A stretch of 8,855 nucleotides of DNA from CAYLOC01 sp964385195 (GCA_964385195.1 CAYLOC010000144.1:1-8855); one strand, 5' to 3'; shown: positions 1-6,516, counted from the first letter of the stretch. A program made the numbers and translations. Notes: generated by a model from the letters alone, not told the origin.

Positions 1-986
1 TGAGCCTGTTCAGCGACCCGACGACGACACGGGCGCTCGTGGCCGCCGTCTTCACCGGCCTGGCGGCGCCGGCGATCGGGACCTACCTGGTGCAACGCCG
101 CATGTCGCTGATGGGCGACGGGATGGGCCACATCGCGATCGTGGGAGTGGGCCTGGGCTTGCTGACGAACCAGTCGCCGGTGTGGTTCGCCGCGCTGGTG
201 ACCGTGATCGGGGCGGTCCTGATCGAGGTGGTGCGCTCCCGCGGCCGTACCAGCGGGGACGTGGCGCTTGCGTTGGTCTTCTACGGCGGTCTTGCCGGAG
301 GTGTGCTGATCGCCGGCCTCGCCGGAACCAGCGCCGAGGTCCTGGAGGGATACCTGTTCGGGTCCATCACCACCGTCACTGCTGCCGACGTCTGGGCCGT
401 GGTCGTGCTGTCGCTCGTGGTCGTCGTACTGGCGGTGGGGCTCGCACCCCAGCTGTTCACCGTCTGCCAGGACGAGGAGTTCGCACGCGTGACCGGGATC
501 CGCGTCGACGCCTACAACGTGTTGGTGTCGGTGATGGCCGCGGTGACGGTGACCGTGGCCATGCACACCGTCGGGTTATTGCTGGTCAGCGCGCTGATGG
601 TGGTGCCGGTGGCGACGTCACAACAGCTGTCCCGCAGTTTCGCCGCGACACTGGCCGCGGCGATGGTGCTCGGGGCGGCGGCCTCGGTGGGTGGCGTCGT
701 GACCGGTCACTACTCCGGTATCGACATCGGCCCGACGATCGTGCTGCTGGCGCTGGCGGTGTTCGTGGCCGCCTGGCCGGTGGGGGTGCTGGTACGCCGA
801 CGGCGGCGGCTGCGCGCACCGTTCGAGCCGGTCCCTGCGGGGCTGCCGCACGAGGAGGTCACCGACCACGGACACCAGCACGGTCCCGACTGCGGCCACC
901 TCGCCGTACCGCATGGGGACCACGTCGACTACGTCCACGCCGGGCACCGGCACGCGCCCCACGGAGACCACTATGACGAGCACTGA
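1..986 (+). CDS. znuB: Zinc ABC transporter permease, ZnuB-type (start just outside window)
   Basis: Inner-membrane permease of the ABC-3 family (ZnuB/MntB/TroB), which carries a divalent metal, here probably zinc, into the cytoplasm with a ZnuA-type binding protein and ZnuC-type ATPase. The frame is open from the first base. The first two bases (TG) look like the end of an ATG or GTG start, giving about 328 residues beginning M-S-L-F-S-D-P, the usual family length plus a tail. Family hallmarks are the GDGMGH segment (residues 39–44), a series of hydrophobic helices, and the late VSALMVVPVATS helix. From about residue 284 to the end, 13 of 45 residues are histidine, with PHGDH occurring twice and one Cys; this resembles a cytoplasmic metal-binding tail. 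The last 14 bases overlap zur, which supports zinc rather than manganese or iron. Which metal is carried is inference from that neighbour. Confidence 0.9.
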   Translation, partial: SLFSDPTTTRALVAAVFTGLAAPAIGTYLVQRRMSLMGDGMGHIAIVGVGLGLLTNQSPVWFAALVTVIGAVLIEVVRSRGRTSGDVALALVFYGGLAGGVLIAGLAGTSAEVLEGYLFGSITTVTAADVWAVVVLSLVVVVLAVGLAPQLFTVCQDEEFARVTGIRVDAYNVLVSVMAAVTVTVAMHTVGLLLVSALMVVPVATSQQLSRSFAATLAAAMVLGAAASVGGVVTGHYSGIDIGPTIVLLALAVFVAAWPVGVLVRRRRRLRAPFEPVPAGLPHEEVTDHGHQHGPDCGHLAVPHGDHVDYVHAGHRHAPHGDHYDEH

Positions 987-1380
987 CGTTCCGATCGGCA
1001 CCCGGCCCACCCGGCAGCGCAGAGCGGTCATGGCCGCCCTGGCCCGGTCGGAGGTGTTCCGCAGCGCGCAGGACATCCACGCGGCGCTGCGGGGTGACGG
1101 GGAGGCGATCGGCCTGACCACGGTCTACCGCACCCTGCAGGCGCTCGCCGACGCCGACGAGGTCGACGTCCTCCGCACCCCGGAGGGGGAGTCGGTCTAC
1201 CGGCAGTGCTCCACCGGTCACCACCATCACCTGGTCTGCCGTGAGTGCGGCACCGCGGTCGAGATCGCCGGGCCCGCCGTCGAGCAGTGGGCGCGGCAGA
1301 CCGCACGCGAACACGGGTTCGCCGAGATCGAGCACACCCTGGAGATCTTCGGCACCTGCACCGCCTGCGCCACCCGCTAA
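973..1380 (+). CDS. zur: Zinc uptake regulator Zur (Fur family)
   Basis: A 135-residue Fur-family repressor that binds DNA when loaded with zinc and shuts off zinc uptake genes. The winged-helix DNA-binding half covers roughly residues 1–75, with recognition helix TTVYRTLQAL at 49–58; the dimerisation and metal half follows. The Cys4 structural zinc site is C89/C92 and C129/C132. Compared from memory with M. tuberculosis FurB, the other ligands also match with an offset of three: D65, C79, H84, H86 for the regulatory site and H83, H85, E104, H121 for a third site. The ATG at 973 was chosen over an in-frame ATG at 913 because it has GGAG six bases upstream and gives normal family length. It overlaps the permease gene by 14 bases, so the two are probably co-transcribed and translationally coupled. 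No AT-rich Zur operator is seen here; it would lie upstream of the window. Confidence 0.93.
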   Translation: MTSTDVPIGTRPTRQRRAVMAALARSEVFRSAQDIHAALRGDGEAIGLTTVYRTLQALADADEVDVLRTPEGESVYRQCSTGHHHHLVCRECGTAVEIAGPAVEQWARQTAREHGFAEIEHTLEIFGTCTACATR

Positions 1381-1429
1381 CCACCCACCTCCCGCTCTCG
1401 CGCGCCGCCCCCCGCCCCCGCTGCCGCTG

Positions 1430-1475
1430 CGTTTGCCTTGTAGACGGGGCAGGTGCACCGTCTACAAGGCAAACG
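1430..1475. repeat. 18-bp perfect inverted repeat between convergent genes
   Basis: The arms are CGTTTGCCTTGTAGACGG (1430–1447) and CCGTCTACAAGGCAAACG (1458–1475), perfectly complementary, around a 10-base centre that can add two more pairs (GC at 1449–1450 with GC at 1455–1456). A third partial copy, GTTTGCCT, lies at 1493–1500 and could pair with the right arm instead. CGGGGCA (1445–1451) can also pair with TGCCCCG (1476–1482), which would compete with the main stem. The element sits between the stop codons of zur and uppS, so a two-way transcription terminator is the simplest role, although there is no T-run on either side. A dispersed extragenic palindrome or a dimeric protein site are alternatives. 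The rest of the gap (1381–1591) holds a C-rich tract at 1381–1425 and nothing else I recognise. Confidence 0.8.
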
Positions 1476-1591
1476 TGCCCCGGCAACGGTGAGTTTGCCT
1501 CGCCTACCCCCGACCGACCCGCCGCACTGCGCGGCTGTCGGCTCGCCCCGTCGGCCCCGGTGCGGGTCGCGCGGGCCTGAGGCACAGCGCT

Positions 1592-2341
1592 TTACGCCGT
1601 GCCGTAGCGGCGGTCGCGGCGGGCGTAGATGTCGATCGCCTCGTACAGGGTCCGCCGGTTGACGTCGGGCCAGAGCACATCCATGAACACGAACTCGGCG
1701 TACGCCGCCTGCCACAGCAGGTAGTTGCTGATCCGCTGCTCCCCCGACGTCCGCAACACCATGTCTACGTCGGGAAGCTCCGGCACGTACAACGCGTCGG
1801 TGAACGTGCGAGCCGTGATCCGATCGGGGTTGACGCGCCCGGCCGCGGCGTCGCGCGCCAACGCCTTCGCGGCGTCGACGATCTCCGACCGGCCGCCGTA
1901 GTTGACGCACATGGTCAGCGTGAGGACGTCGTTGTCGCGGGTCAGGTCCTCGGCGACCTCGAGTTCACGGATCACCGACTTCCACAGCCGCGGACGGCGC
2001 CCGGCCCACCGGACCCGCACCCCCATCTGGTGCATCTCGTCCCGTCGGCGGCGGATCACGTCACGGTTGAACCCCATCAGGAACCGGACCTCGTCCGGTG
2101 ACCGCCGCCAGTTCTCGGTGGAGAACGCGTACGCCGACACGCATCGCACGCCGGCCTCGATCGCACCCTTGACCAGGTCCAGCAGAGCCGCCTCCCCTGC
2201 CTCGTGCCCCGCCGTACGGGGGAGCCCCCGCTTCTTCGCCCACCGACCGTTCCCGTCCATGATCACCGCGACGTGGCGCGGGATGAGCTCCGCGGGTACG
2301 TCGGGTGGGTGCGCGTAGCGGTCGGCGTCCTCGTCGGTCAC
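1592..2341 (-). CDS. uppS: Isoprenyl transferase (cis-polyprenyl diphosphate synthase)
   Basis: A cis-prenyltransferase of 249 residues that condenses isopentenyl diphosphate units onto an allylic primer, making the polyprenyl diphosphate precursor of the lipid carrier for peptidoglycan and other wall polymers. It is a soluble or membrane-associated cytoplasmic enzyme. Signature segments are all present: HVAVIMDGNGRW (residues 23–34, catalytic D29), FSTENW (73–78), NYGGR (147–151) and RTSGEQRISNYLLWQ (197–211), followed by the metal-binding glutamate in AYAEF (E216). The start is GTG, with GGGAGG at 2350–2355 eight bases upstream and no better ATG before the catalytic motif. The length is that of ordinary UppS, without the long N-terminal extension I recall for M. 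tuberculosis Rv2361c. It lies 38 bp after recO on the same strand and is probably co-transcribed with it. Product chain length cannot be read from the sequence. Confidence 0.95.
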   Translation of the reverse strand: MTDEDADRYAHPPDVPAELIPRHVAVIMDGNGRWAKKRGLPRTAGHEAGEAALLDLVKGAIEAGVRCVSAYAFSTENWRRSPDEVRFLMGFNRDVIRRRRDEMHQMGVRVRWAGRRPRLWKSVIRELEVAEDLTRDNDVLTLTMCVNYGGRSEIVDAAKALARDAAAGRVNPDRITARTFTDALYVPELPDVDMVLRTSGEQRISNYLLWQAAYAEFVFMDVLWPDVNRRTLYEAIDIYARRDRRYGTA

Positions 2342-2380
2342 GCCCTTACCCTCCCACGGCGATCTGCCTCGGCCGGAGGC

Positions 2381-3109
2381 TCAGCGCTCGACGTAGGCCA
2401 GCGAGCGCAGGTTCCGCTCGATGTGCCATTGCAGGTACGCCGCCACGATGCCGCTGGCGGGCTTCCGGAACCGGGGCTGCACCGCCTCCGCCGTCACCCA
2501 GTCCCCCGCCAGCAGTGCCCCCAGCAACGTCACGGTCTCCGGGGCAGGGTGCGCGCCGCCCGGCGTGCGGCAGTCCCCGCACAGCATGCCGCCCGCCGCC
2601 GCGTTGAAACTGCGGTGCGGTCCCGGCGTACCGCATCCGGCGCACACGTCAAACGATGGCGCATATCCCGCGACCGCCAGCGACCGCAGCAGGAACGAGT
2701 CCAGCACCAGCGTCGCATCGTGCGCGCCCTGCGCCAACGCACGCAGCCCCCCCAGCAGCAGCAGGTACTGCTGGACCGCCGGCTCCTTCTCCTCCACGAC
2801 CAGCCGATCGGCGGTCTCCAGCATCGCCGTACCTGCCGTGTAACGGCCGTAGTCGCTGCCCACCGCGGCCGAGAGCGGGGTGAGCGTCTCCACCTGGGTC
2901 ACGATGTCCAGGCTGCGGCCCTGCGCGAACTGTACGTCGACGTGCATGAACGGTTCCAGCCGGGAACCGAACTTGGACTTGGTACGCCGAACCCCCTTGC
3001 CCACCGCGCGAATCCGACCGGTCTCCCGGGTCAGGAACGTGACGATCCGGTCGGCCTCCCCCAGTTTCTGGGTACGCAGCACGACGCCCTCGTCACGATA
3101 GAGATGCAC
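2381..3109 (-). CDS. recO: DNA repair protein RecO
   Basis: RecO acts in the RecFOR pathway: it binds single-stranded DNA and SSB, anneals strands and helps load RecA at gaps. The 242-residue chain opens with the typical LYRDEGVVLRTQKLGEADRI stretch, which starts the N-terminal OB-fold (about residues 1–80). A helical region follows, with a Cys4 zinc-binding element at C156/C159 and C177/C180. The GTG at 3107–3109 was chosen because homologues begin directly at LYRDEG; a longer in-frame version from 3178 would add 23 Arg- and Pro-rich residues unlike the family. No good Shine-Dalgarno precedes this GTG, and a possible -10 element six bases upstream suggests a leaderless message. uppS follows on the same strand, the order known from other actinomycetes. 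Confidence 0.94.
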   Translation of the reverse strand: MHLYRDEGVVLRTQKLGEADRIVTFLTRETGRIRAVGKGVRRTKSKFGSRLEPFMHVDVQFAQGRSLDIVTQVETLTPLSAAVGSDYGRYTAGTAMLETADRLVVEEKEPAVQQYLLLLGGLRALAQGAHDATLVLDSFLLRSLAVAGYAPSFDVCAGCGTPGPHRSFNAAAGGMLCGDCRTPGGAHPAPETVTLLGALLAGDWVTAEAVQPRFRKPASGIVAAYLQWHIERNLRSLAYVER

Positions 3110-3115
3110 GTCCCT

Positions 3116-3121
3116 ATTGTG
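3116..3121 (-). promoter_or_regulatory. Possible -10 element of recO (leaderless)
   Basis: Read on the minus strand, CACAAT is followed by six bases and then the GTG start of recO, the spacing expected if transcription begins at the start codon. There is no convincing -35 hexamer 16–18 bases further up and no strong ribosome binding site. This is inference from spacing. Confidence 0.3.
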
Positions 3122-3210
3122 CCCCGAGTGACGGTGATTCCCGCATACGCACGGCGGTTCGCGTGGCCGCCGACGCACGTAACAAGTTCATCACCCGGCG
3201 CGTGTGGGAC

Positions 3211-3238
3211 TTGACGCCTGCCCCGACGCTGATAGCGT
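3211..3238 (+). promoter_or_regulatory. Probable sigma70-type promoter of the ehu operon
   Basis: TTGACG (3211–3216) and TAGCGT (3233–3238) are separated by 16 bases, close to the actinobacterial housekeeping consensus TTGACn and TAnnnT. Transcription would begin near 3244–3246, leaving a leader of about 85 bases before ehuB. It is the best promoter match in the gap between recO and ehuB and points towards the transporter genes. Confidence 0.65.
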
Positions 3239-3239
3239 C
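3225..3239. promoter_or_regulatory. Dyad overlapping the ehu -10 box (candidate operator)
   Basis: GACGCT, a three-base spacer and AGCGTC form a perfect 6-3-6 inverted repeat that covers the -10 hexamer. TGACGC at 3212–3217, over the -35, is also complementary to GCGTCA at 3235–3240. A dimeric repressor bound here would block RNA polymerase. No regulator gene lies next to it, so the binding protein is unknown; short dyads do arise by chance in GC-rich DNA. Confidence 0.35.
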
Positions 3240-3242
3240 ACA

Positions 3243-3293
3243 CGCAGGGTTTGCTGCGGGACGGGTTCAGGCCGCCAGTTCCCAGGCCCTGCG
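3243..3293 (+). other. Possible stem-loop in the ehuB leader
   Basis: CGCAGGG (3243–3249) can pair with CCCTGCG (3287–3293), closing a region that contains weaker internal pairings (GGGA at 3258–3261 with TCCC at 3280–3283). It would sit at the very 5' end of the predicted transcript. It resembles no riboswitch class I know. It may only stabilise the message, or be chance. Confidence 0.2.
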
Positions 3294-3328
3294 CGAAGAC
3301 GACGACGCCACGAAGGGACGAAGACACG

Positions 3329-4207
3329 ATGTCGGATCACAGTTGGTCACGGAGGGACTTCCTCAAGCGCAGCGCACTGGTCGCGGGAGGAGCGGTCGTC
3401 GCACCATCGCTGATCACCGCCTGTTCGAAGTCCGGTGGCGGCAGTTCTCTTGATGACTTGAAGGACAAGGGCACGATCACCATCGGAATCTCCGGAGAGG
3501 AGCCGTACAGCTTCCGCAAGGACGGCAAGCTCACCGGTGAGGCACCGACCGTGCAAGAGGCCATCTGGCACGCGATCGGCATCAAGAACGTCGAGTCGAA
3601 GCAGACCGAGTTCAGTGGACTGATCCCCGGCCTCAACTCCGGCCACTTCGACGTCGTCGCCGCCGGTATGGCGATCACCGCCGATCGGTGCAAGAAGGCC
3701 GAGTTCTCCGAACCCGTCTACTGCGCCAGCGAAGCATTGATGGTCAAGAAGGGCAACCCGAAGAACCTCTCCGACTTCAAGTCGCTGGCCTCCAGCGGCG
3801 CCACGCTGGGAGTGTTCAGCGGAGCCATCGAAGGGGACTTCGCCAAGGACGCAGGAGTCAGCGCGGGCAAGATCAAGACCATCCCCAACCAGCAGGCTGG
3901 AATGCTTCAGCTCACCCAGGGGAGAATCGATGCCATCGCACTCACCCGCCCCTCACTGGCGTGGGCGCTGAAGCAAAGCAAGTACACAGACCAGCTGGAG
4001 GTTCTCAAGGGTGTCCCGCCGACCTCCTGCGGTGGCGCTGTCTTCCGTACCGGCTCTGACGACCTTCGGGATGCGTTCAACGAGCAACTGAAGAAGCTCA
4101 AGGACTCCGGAAAGCTGATGGAGCTCATCAAGCCCTTCGGGTTCACCGAGGACAACAAGGTCCCCGAGGGTACGACGACCGAGAAGCTGTGCAAGGGTAA
4201 CGGCTGA
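3329..4207 (+). CDS. ehuB: EhuB-like substrate-binding lipoprotein (ectoine/hydroxyectoine type)
   Basis: A solute-binding protein of 292 residues that captures substrate outside the membrane and delivers it to the permeases encoded downstream. The N-terminus has a twin-arginine signal (SRRDFLK, residues 7–13), a hydrophobic stretch and a lipobox I-T-A-C ending at C32, so it should be Tat-exported and lipid-anchored. The mature part is a family-3 type binding fold. Compared from memory with S. meliloti EhuB, the DRC motif (119–121), the KKGNP motif, the PFGF segment and the final TTEKLC segment agree. Putative ligand-contacting positions are E57, Y60, F95 and R120, but the position aligned with a third aromatic residue is A115. 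The ATG was chosen because it directly precedes the signal peptide; AAGGGA lies upstream at 3313–3318. Amino-acid or betaine binding is an alternative. The sampled base composition is lower in GC than in flanking genes. Confidence 0.82.
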   Translation: MSDHSWSRRDFLKRSALVAGGAVVAPSLITACSKSGGGSSLDDLKDKGTITIGISGEEPYSFRKDGKLTGEAPTVQEAIWHAIGIKNVESKQTEFSGLIPGLNSGHFDVVAAGMAITADRCKKAEFSEPVYCASEALMVKKGNPKNLSDFKSLASSGATLGVFSGAIEGDFAKDAGVSAGKIKTIPNQQAGMLQLTQGRIDAIALTRPSLAWALKQSKYTDQLEVLKGVPPTSCGGAVFRTGSDDLRDAFNEQLKKLKDSGKLMELIKPFGFTEDNKVPEGTTTEKLCKGNG

Positions 4208-4222
4208 GGTTACGCGTTCACC

Positions 4223-4963
4223 GTGGGTGACTACGGACTCGGCCAGTGGGTCAATCCGCTCCTAGACGGATTGGTTACGACCGTCATCTTGACGGTGGTG
4301 GGCGCGGCCGTCGCCCTCATTGTGTCGTTCGTGCTCGGCCTCTTGGTGCGTCTGGAGTCGGTAGCCGCACGCGGTATCGCCCGGACCATCATCGAGCTGT
4401 TCCGGGGAACCTCTTTGCTGGTCCAGCTGTTCTGGATGTACTACGTCATCCCCCAGTTGACCGGATACAGCCTGAACGCGATCGTCGCTGGGGTCGTCGC
4501 CCTCGGGCTGAACTTCGGCGCCTACGGCTCGGAGGTGGTCCGCGGCTCGATCAACGCGGTTCCGAAGCCCCAGTGGGAGGGCTCGGTGGCGTTGAACTTC
4601 ACGTCCTTCCAGCGGATGCGACGGGTGATCCTCCCCCAGGCAGTGCCCCTTATGCTCCCGCCGTTCGGCAACCTCGTGATCCAGCTGCTGAAGAGCACTC
4701 CGTTGGTGTACTTGATCTCCGTTCTCGACTTCTACACCCGGGGCTACTACTACTGGCAGGGCGAGGGGCATTTCTGGATCTGGATCGGCCTGGAGTTCGC
4801 GGTGTTCTTCGTCCTCGCCTACCTGGCGACGTTGGGTATGCACTTCCTGGAGCGACAGGCCAAGGCACGGCTCGGCCAGCGGGAGAAAGGCGGTCTCTTC
4901 GCCTTCAAGGGACCGGGGGCTGAGGAGGATGTCGAGGCCGGCCTGGAGAAGGTGGGCACCTGA
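4223..4963 (+). CDS. ehuC: EhuC-like ABC transporter permease
   Basis: Integral membrane subunit of the polar amino-acid type (HisMQ family); with EhuD it should form the heterodimeric channel of the importer. It has 246 residues, several hydrophobic helices (first at about 15–42, another near 84–100), the segment ELFRGTSLLVQLFWMYYV (58–75) typical of this family, and the cytoplasmic EAA-like loop that contacts the ATPase, ending in ILPQA (about 118–140). The C-terminal 35 residues are charged and Gly/Glu-rich, a short cytoplasmic extension. The start is GTG, 15 nt after the ehuB stop, with only a distant GAGG at 4206–4209, so translation probably depends on coupling to ehuB. Its TGA overlaps the ATG of ehuD. 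The assignment to EhuC rather than another polar-solute permease rests on the neighbouring ehuB, ehuD and ehuA. Confidence 0.82.
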   Translation: MGDYGLGQWVNPLLDGLVTTVILTVVGAAVALIVSFVLGLLVRLESVAARGIARTIIELFRGTSLLVQLFWMYYVIPQLTGYSLNAIVAGVVALGLNFGAYGSEVVRGSINAVPKPQWEGSVALNFTSFQRMRRVILPQAVPLMLPPFGNLVIQLLKSTPLVYLISVLDFYTRGYYYWQGEGHFWIWIGLEFAVFFVLAYLATLGMHFLERQAKARLGQREKGGLFAFKGPGAEEDVEAGLEKVGT

Positions 4964-5628
4964 TGATCCTCGCCTGGGACAACCAGTTCGCCATCGACAT
5001 CCTTCCGGACCTGATCAAGGCGTTCATCACCGTCACCCTGCTGGTCACCGTGATCGGCTCGGTCGTCGCGGCCATCTTGGGGCTGATCTTCGCCATCATC
5101 AAGCGCGCCAAGGTTCCGGGGCTCAGCCAGGTCCTGACGGCCTTCATCGAGTTCGTTCGGAGTACGCCGATACCGGTACAGCTGGCAACGGTCTACTTCG
5201 GGGCACCGATGGTGCTCCCGCTGAAGCTGTCCGCGGTCACGGCAGGCGTCGTGACCTTGGGGATCCACTACGCCTGCTACTACTCCGAGGTCTATCGTGC
5301 CGGAATCGACGGCGTCCCCAAGGGCCAATGGGAGGCCTGCACTGCGCTCTCGTTCTCCTCGATCGACAAGTGGCGCCTCGTCGTACTGCCGCAGGCGATC
5401 CGGAGCGTGTTGCCGTCGCTGGGTAACTACGTCATCTCGATGTGGAAGGAAGTACCGTTCCTGGTGCTGATCTCCGCGCCGACGATGGTGCAGAAAGCAA
5501 CAGACGTGGGCTCCAACGCCTACAGCTATGTCGAACCGTATACGATCGCCGGCCTCATCTTCCTTGCTGCCAGCTACCCGAGTGCCGTCGCAATGAGAAA
5601 GTTGGAGAAACGCCTTGGCCACGCTTGA
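4963..5628 (+). CDS. ehuD: EhuD-like ABC transporter permease
   Basis: Second HisMQ-type permease of the importer, 221 residues, predicted to span the membrane several times, with hydrophobic segments at about 17–46, 55–80, 88–105 and 190–208. It carries the family segment FIEFVRSTPIPVQL (61–74) and the EAA-like loop from about residue 117 (VPKGQWEACTALSFSS) to VLPQAIRSVLP (141–151), which docks on the ATPase. The ATG overlaps the ehuC stop by one base (TGATG), with GGTGGG at 4951–4956 as a possible ribosome binding site. It lacks the C-terminal extension of its partner. The 3' end overlaps ehuA by 14 bases, so these genes should be made in matched amounts. Confidence 0.83.
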   Translation: MILAWDNQFAIDILPDLIKAFITVTLLVTVIGSVVAAILGLIFAIIKRAKVPGLSQVLTAFIEFVRSTPIPVQLATVYFGAPMVLPLKLSAVTAGVVTLGIHYACYYSEVYRAGIDGVPKGQWEACTALSFSSIDKWRLVVLPQAIRSVLPSLGNYVISMWKEVPFLVLISAPTMVQKATDVGSNAYSYVEPYTIAGLIFLAASYPSAVAMRKLEKRLGHA

Positions 5629-6436
5629 GAGCTCAACGACGAATCCGTCGCCGCCTGATGCGACGCAGACCATCATCTCCTTCGACAAGGTGGTGAAGCG
5701 GTTCGGCGACCTCACCGTGCTGCGTGAACTCGACTTCAACGTCAAGCCCGGAGAGCGGGTGACGCTGATCGGCCCCAGCGGCTCGGGAAAGACCACGATC
5801 TTGCGGCTGTTGATGACGCTGGAGACGTTGACCGGCGGCTACATCTGGGTGGAGGGAAAGCCTCTGTGGCACATGTACCGCGGCGACACCCTCGTCGAGG
5901 CCAACGAGAAACACCTCCGTGAGATGCGGACGTCAATCGGCATGGTGTTCCAGCAGTTCAACCTGTTCCCGAACATGTCGGTGCTGCAGAACGTGAGTGA
6001 AGCCCCGGTCCGGGTCCTCGGGAAGAGCCGCAGCGACGCCGAGCAAACCGGACGCGAGCTGCTGGAGCGGGTCGGCCTGGAGGCGAAGGCCGACGCTCAC
6101 CCGACCCAGCTCTCCGGTGGCCAGCAGCAGCGGGTGGCGATCGCGCGGGCCCTGGCGATGGAACCGAAGATCCTGCTGCTGGACGAGGTCACCTCCGCCC
6201 TCGACCCCGAGCTCGTCGCGGGCGTGTTGAACGTGCTCAGGGAAATCGCGGAGACCACCGACATCACCATGTTGATCGTGACGCACGAGATGACCTTCGC
6301 CCGGGACGTCTCGCACCGGGTGCTGATGTTCGACCAGGGCCAGATCGTCGAAGAGGGCCCGCCGGACCAGATCTTCTCCGCTCCGAACGAGCAGCGCACC
6401 CAGGACTTCCTGCACGCGGTCATCGAAGAACGCTGA
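5615..6436 (+). CDS. ehuA: EhuA-like ABC transporter ATP-binding protein
   Basis: Cytoplasmic ATPase that powers the importer, 273 residues. Motifs in order are Walker A GPSGSGKT (53–60), Q-loop FQQFNLF (112–118), signature LSGGQQQR (166–173), Walker B ILLLDE (186–191), D-loop SALD (194–197) and H-loop H224. Between Walker A and the Q-loop is a longer stretch (about 76–105, containing WHMYRGDTLVEANEKHLREM) than in generic polar amino-acid ATPases; I associate this with the EhuA subgroup. The start is TTG: GGAG at 5604–5607 lies seven bases upstream, and no ATG or GTG occurs between it and Walker A that would keep the first beta strand. The first 19 residues are Ser/Thr/Pro-rich and probably disordered. 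It overlaps ehuD and is the last gene of the operon. Confidence 0.88.
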   Translation: MATLESSTTNPSPPDATQTIISFDKVVKRFGDLTVLRELDFNVKPGERVTLIGPSGSGKTTILRLLMTLETLTGGYIWVEGKPLWHMYRGDTLVEANEKHLREMRTSIGMVFQQFNLFPNMSVLQNVSEAPVRVLGKSRSDAEQTGRELLERVGLEAKADAHPTQLSGGQQQRVAIARALAMEPKILLLDEVTSALDPELVAGVLNVLREIAETTDITMLIVTHEMTFARDVSHRVLMFDQGQIVEEGPPDQIFSAPNEQRTQDFLHAVIEER

Positions 6437-6467
6437 GCCGGCCAGGGCACCGTGAGGCACCCCGCGG

Positions 6468-6506
6468 GGTTGCGTCTGGGTTGCGGTTGCGTTATGGTTG
6501 CGGTTG
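6468..6506 (+). repeat. 17-bp direct repeats over the antitoxin promoter
   Basis: Two adjacent 17-base units, GGTTGCGTCTGGGTTGC (6468–6484) and GGTTGCGTTATGGTTGC (6485–6501), match at 14 of 17 positions, and GGTTG of a third unit follows at 6502–6506. Put another way, GGTTG occurs five times at steps of 11, 6, 11 and 6 bases. The repeats contain the predicted -35 and -10 elements and end at the ribosome binding site of the antitoxin gene, so they are the likely operator through which the antitoxin controls its own operon. Confidence 0.75.
6470..6498 (+). promoter_or_regulatory. Probable promoter of the toxin–antitoxin operon
   Basis: TTGCGT (6470–6475) and TATGGT (6493–6498) are 17 bases apart, matching TTGnnn and TAnnnT. 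Transcription would start near 6505, leaving a leader of only about 12 bases that still contains part of GAGGAGGTG (6506–6514), a very strong ribosome binding site. Both hexamers lie inside the 17-bp repeats. Confidence 0.55.
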
Positions 6507-6516
6507 AGGAGGTGCC

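Noticed and set aside
859..1458. Long minus-strand open frame opposite zur, Gly/Arg-rich
   Set aside because: High-GC shadow frame with low-complexity composition, fully opposite zur, whose zinc ligands are all recognisable.
1245..1580. Arg-rich plus-strand frames spanning the end of zur and the intergenic palindrome
   Set aside because: Composition is that of a shifted GC-rich frame; there is no ribosome binding site or family motif, and the conserved palindrome would be an odd coding segment.
3110..3178. Longer recO N-terminus starting at 3178
   Set aside because: The extra 23 residues are Arg/Pro/His-rich and unlike the family, which begins at LYRDEG.
2204..3214. Long plus-strand open frame opposite uppS and recO
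   Set aside because: Antisense to two well-recognised genes; Arg/His/Gln-rich translation with no domain signal.
3244..3328. tRNA or known riboswitch in the ehuB leader
   Set aside because: A GGGTTC-like T-arm string occurs, but no cloverleaf or acceptor stem can be built and no riboswitch core is recognisable.
6459..6470. Palindrome ACCCCGCGGGGT after ehuA as a terminator
   Set aside because: It can form only a four-base-pair stem with a four-base loop and has no T-run; too weak to call.
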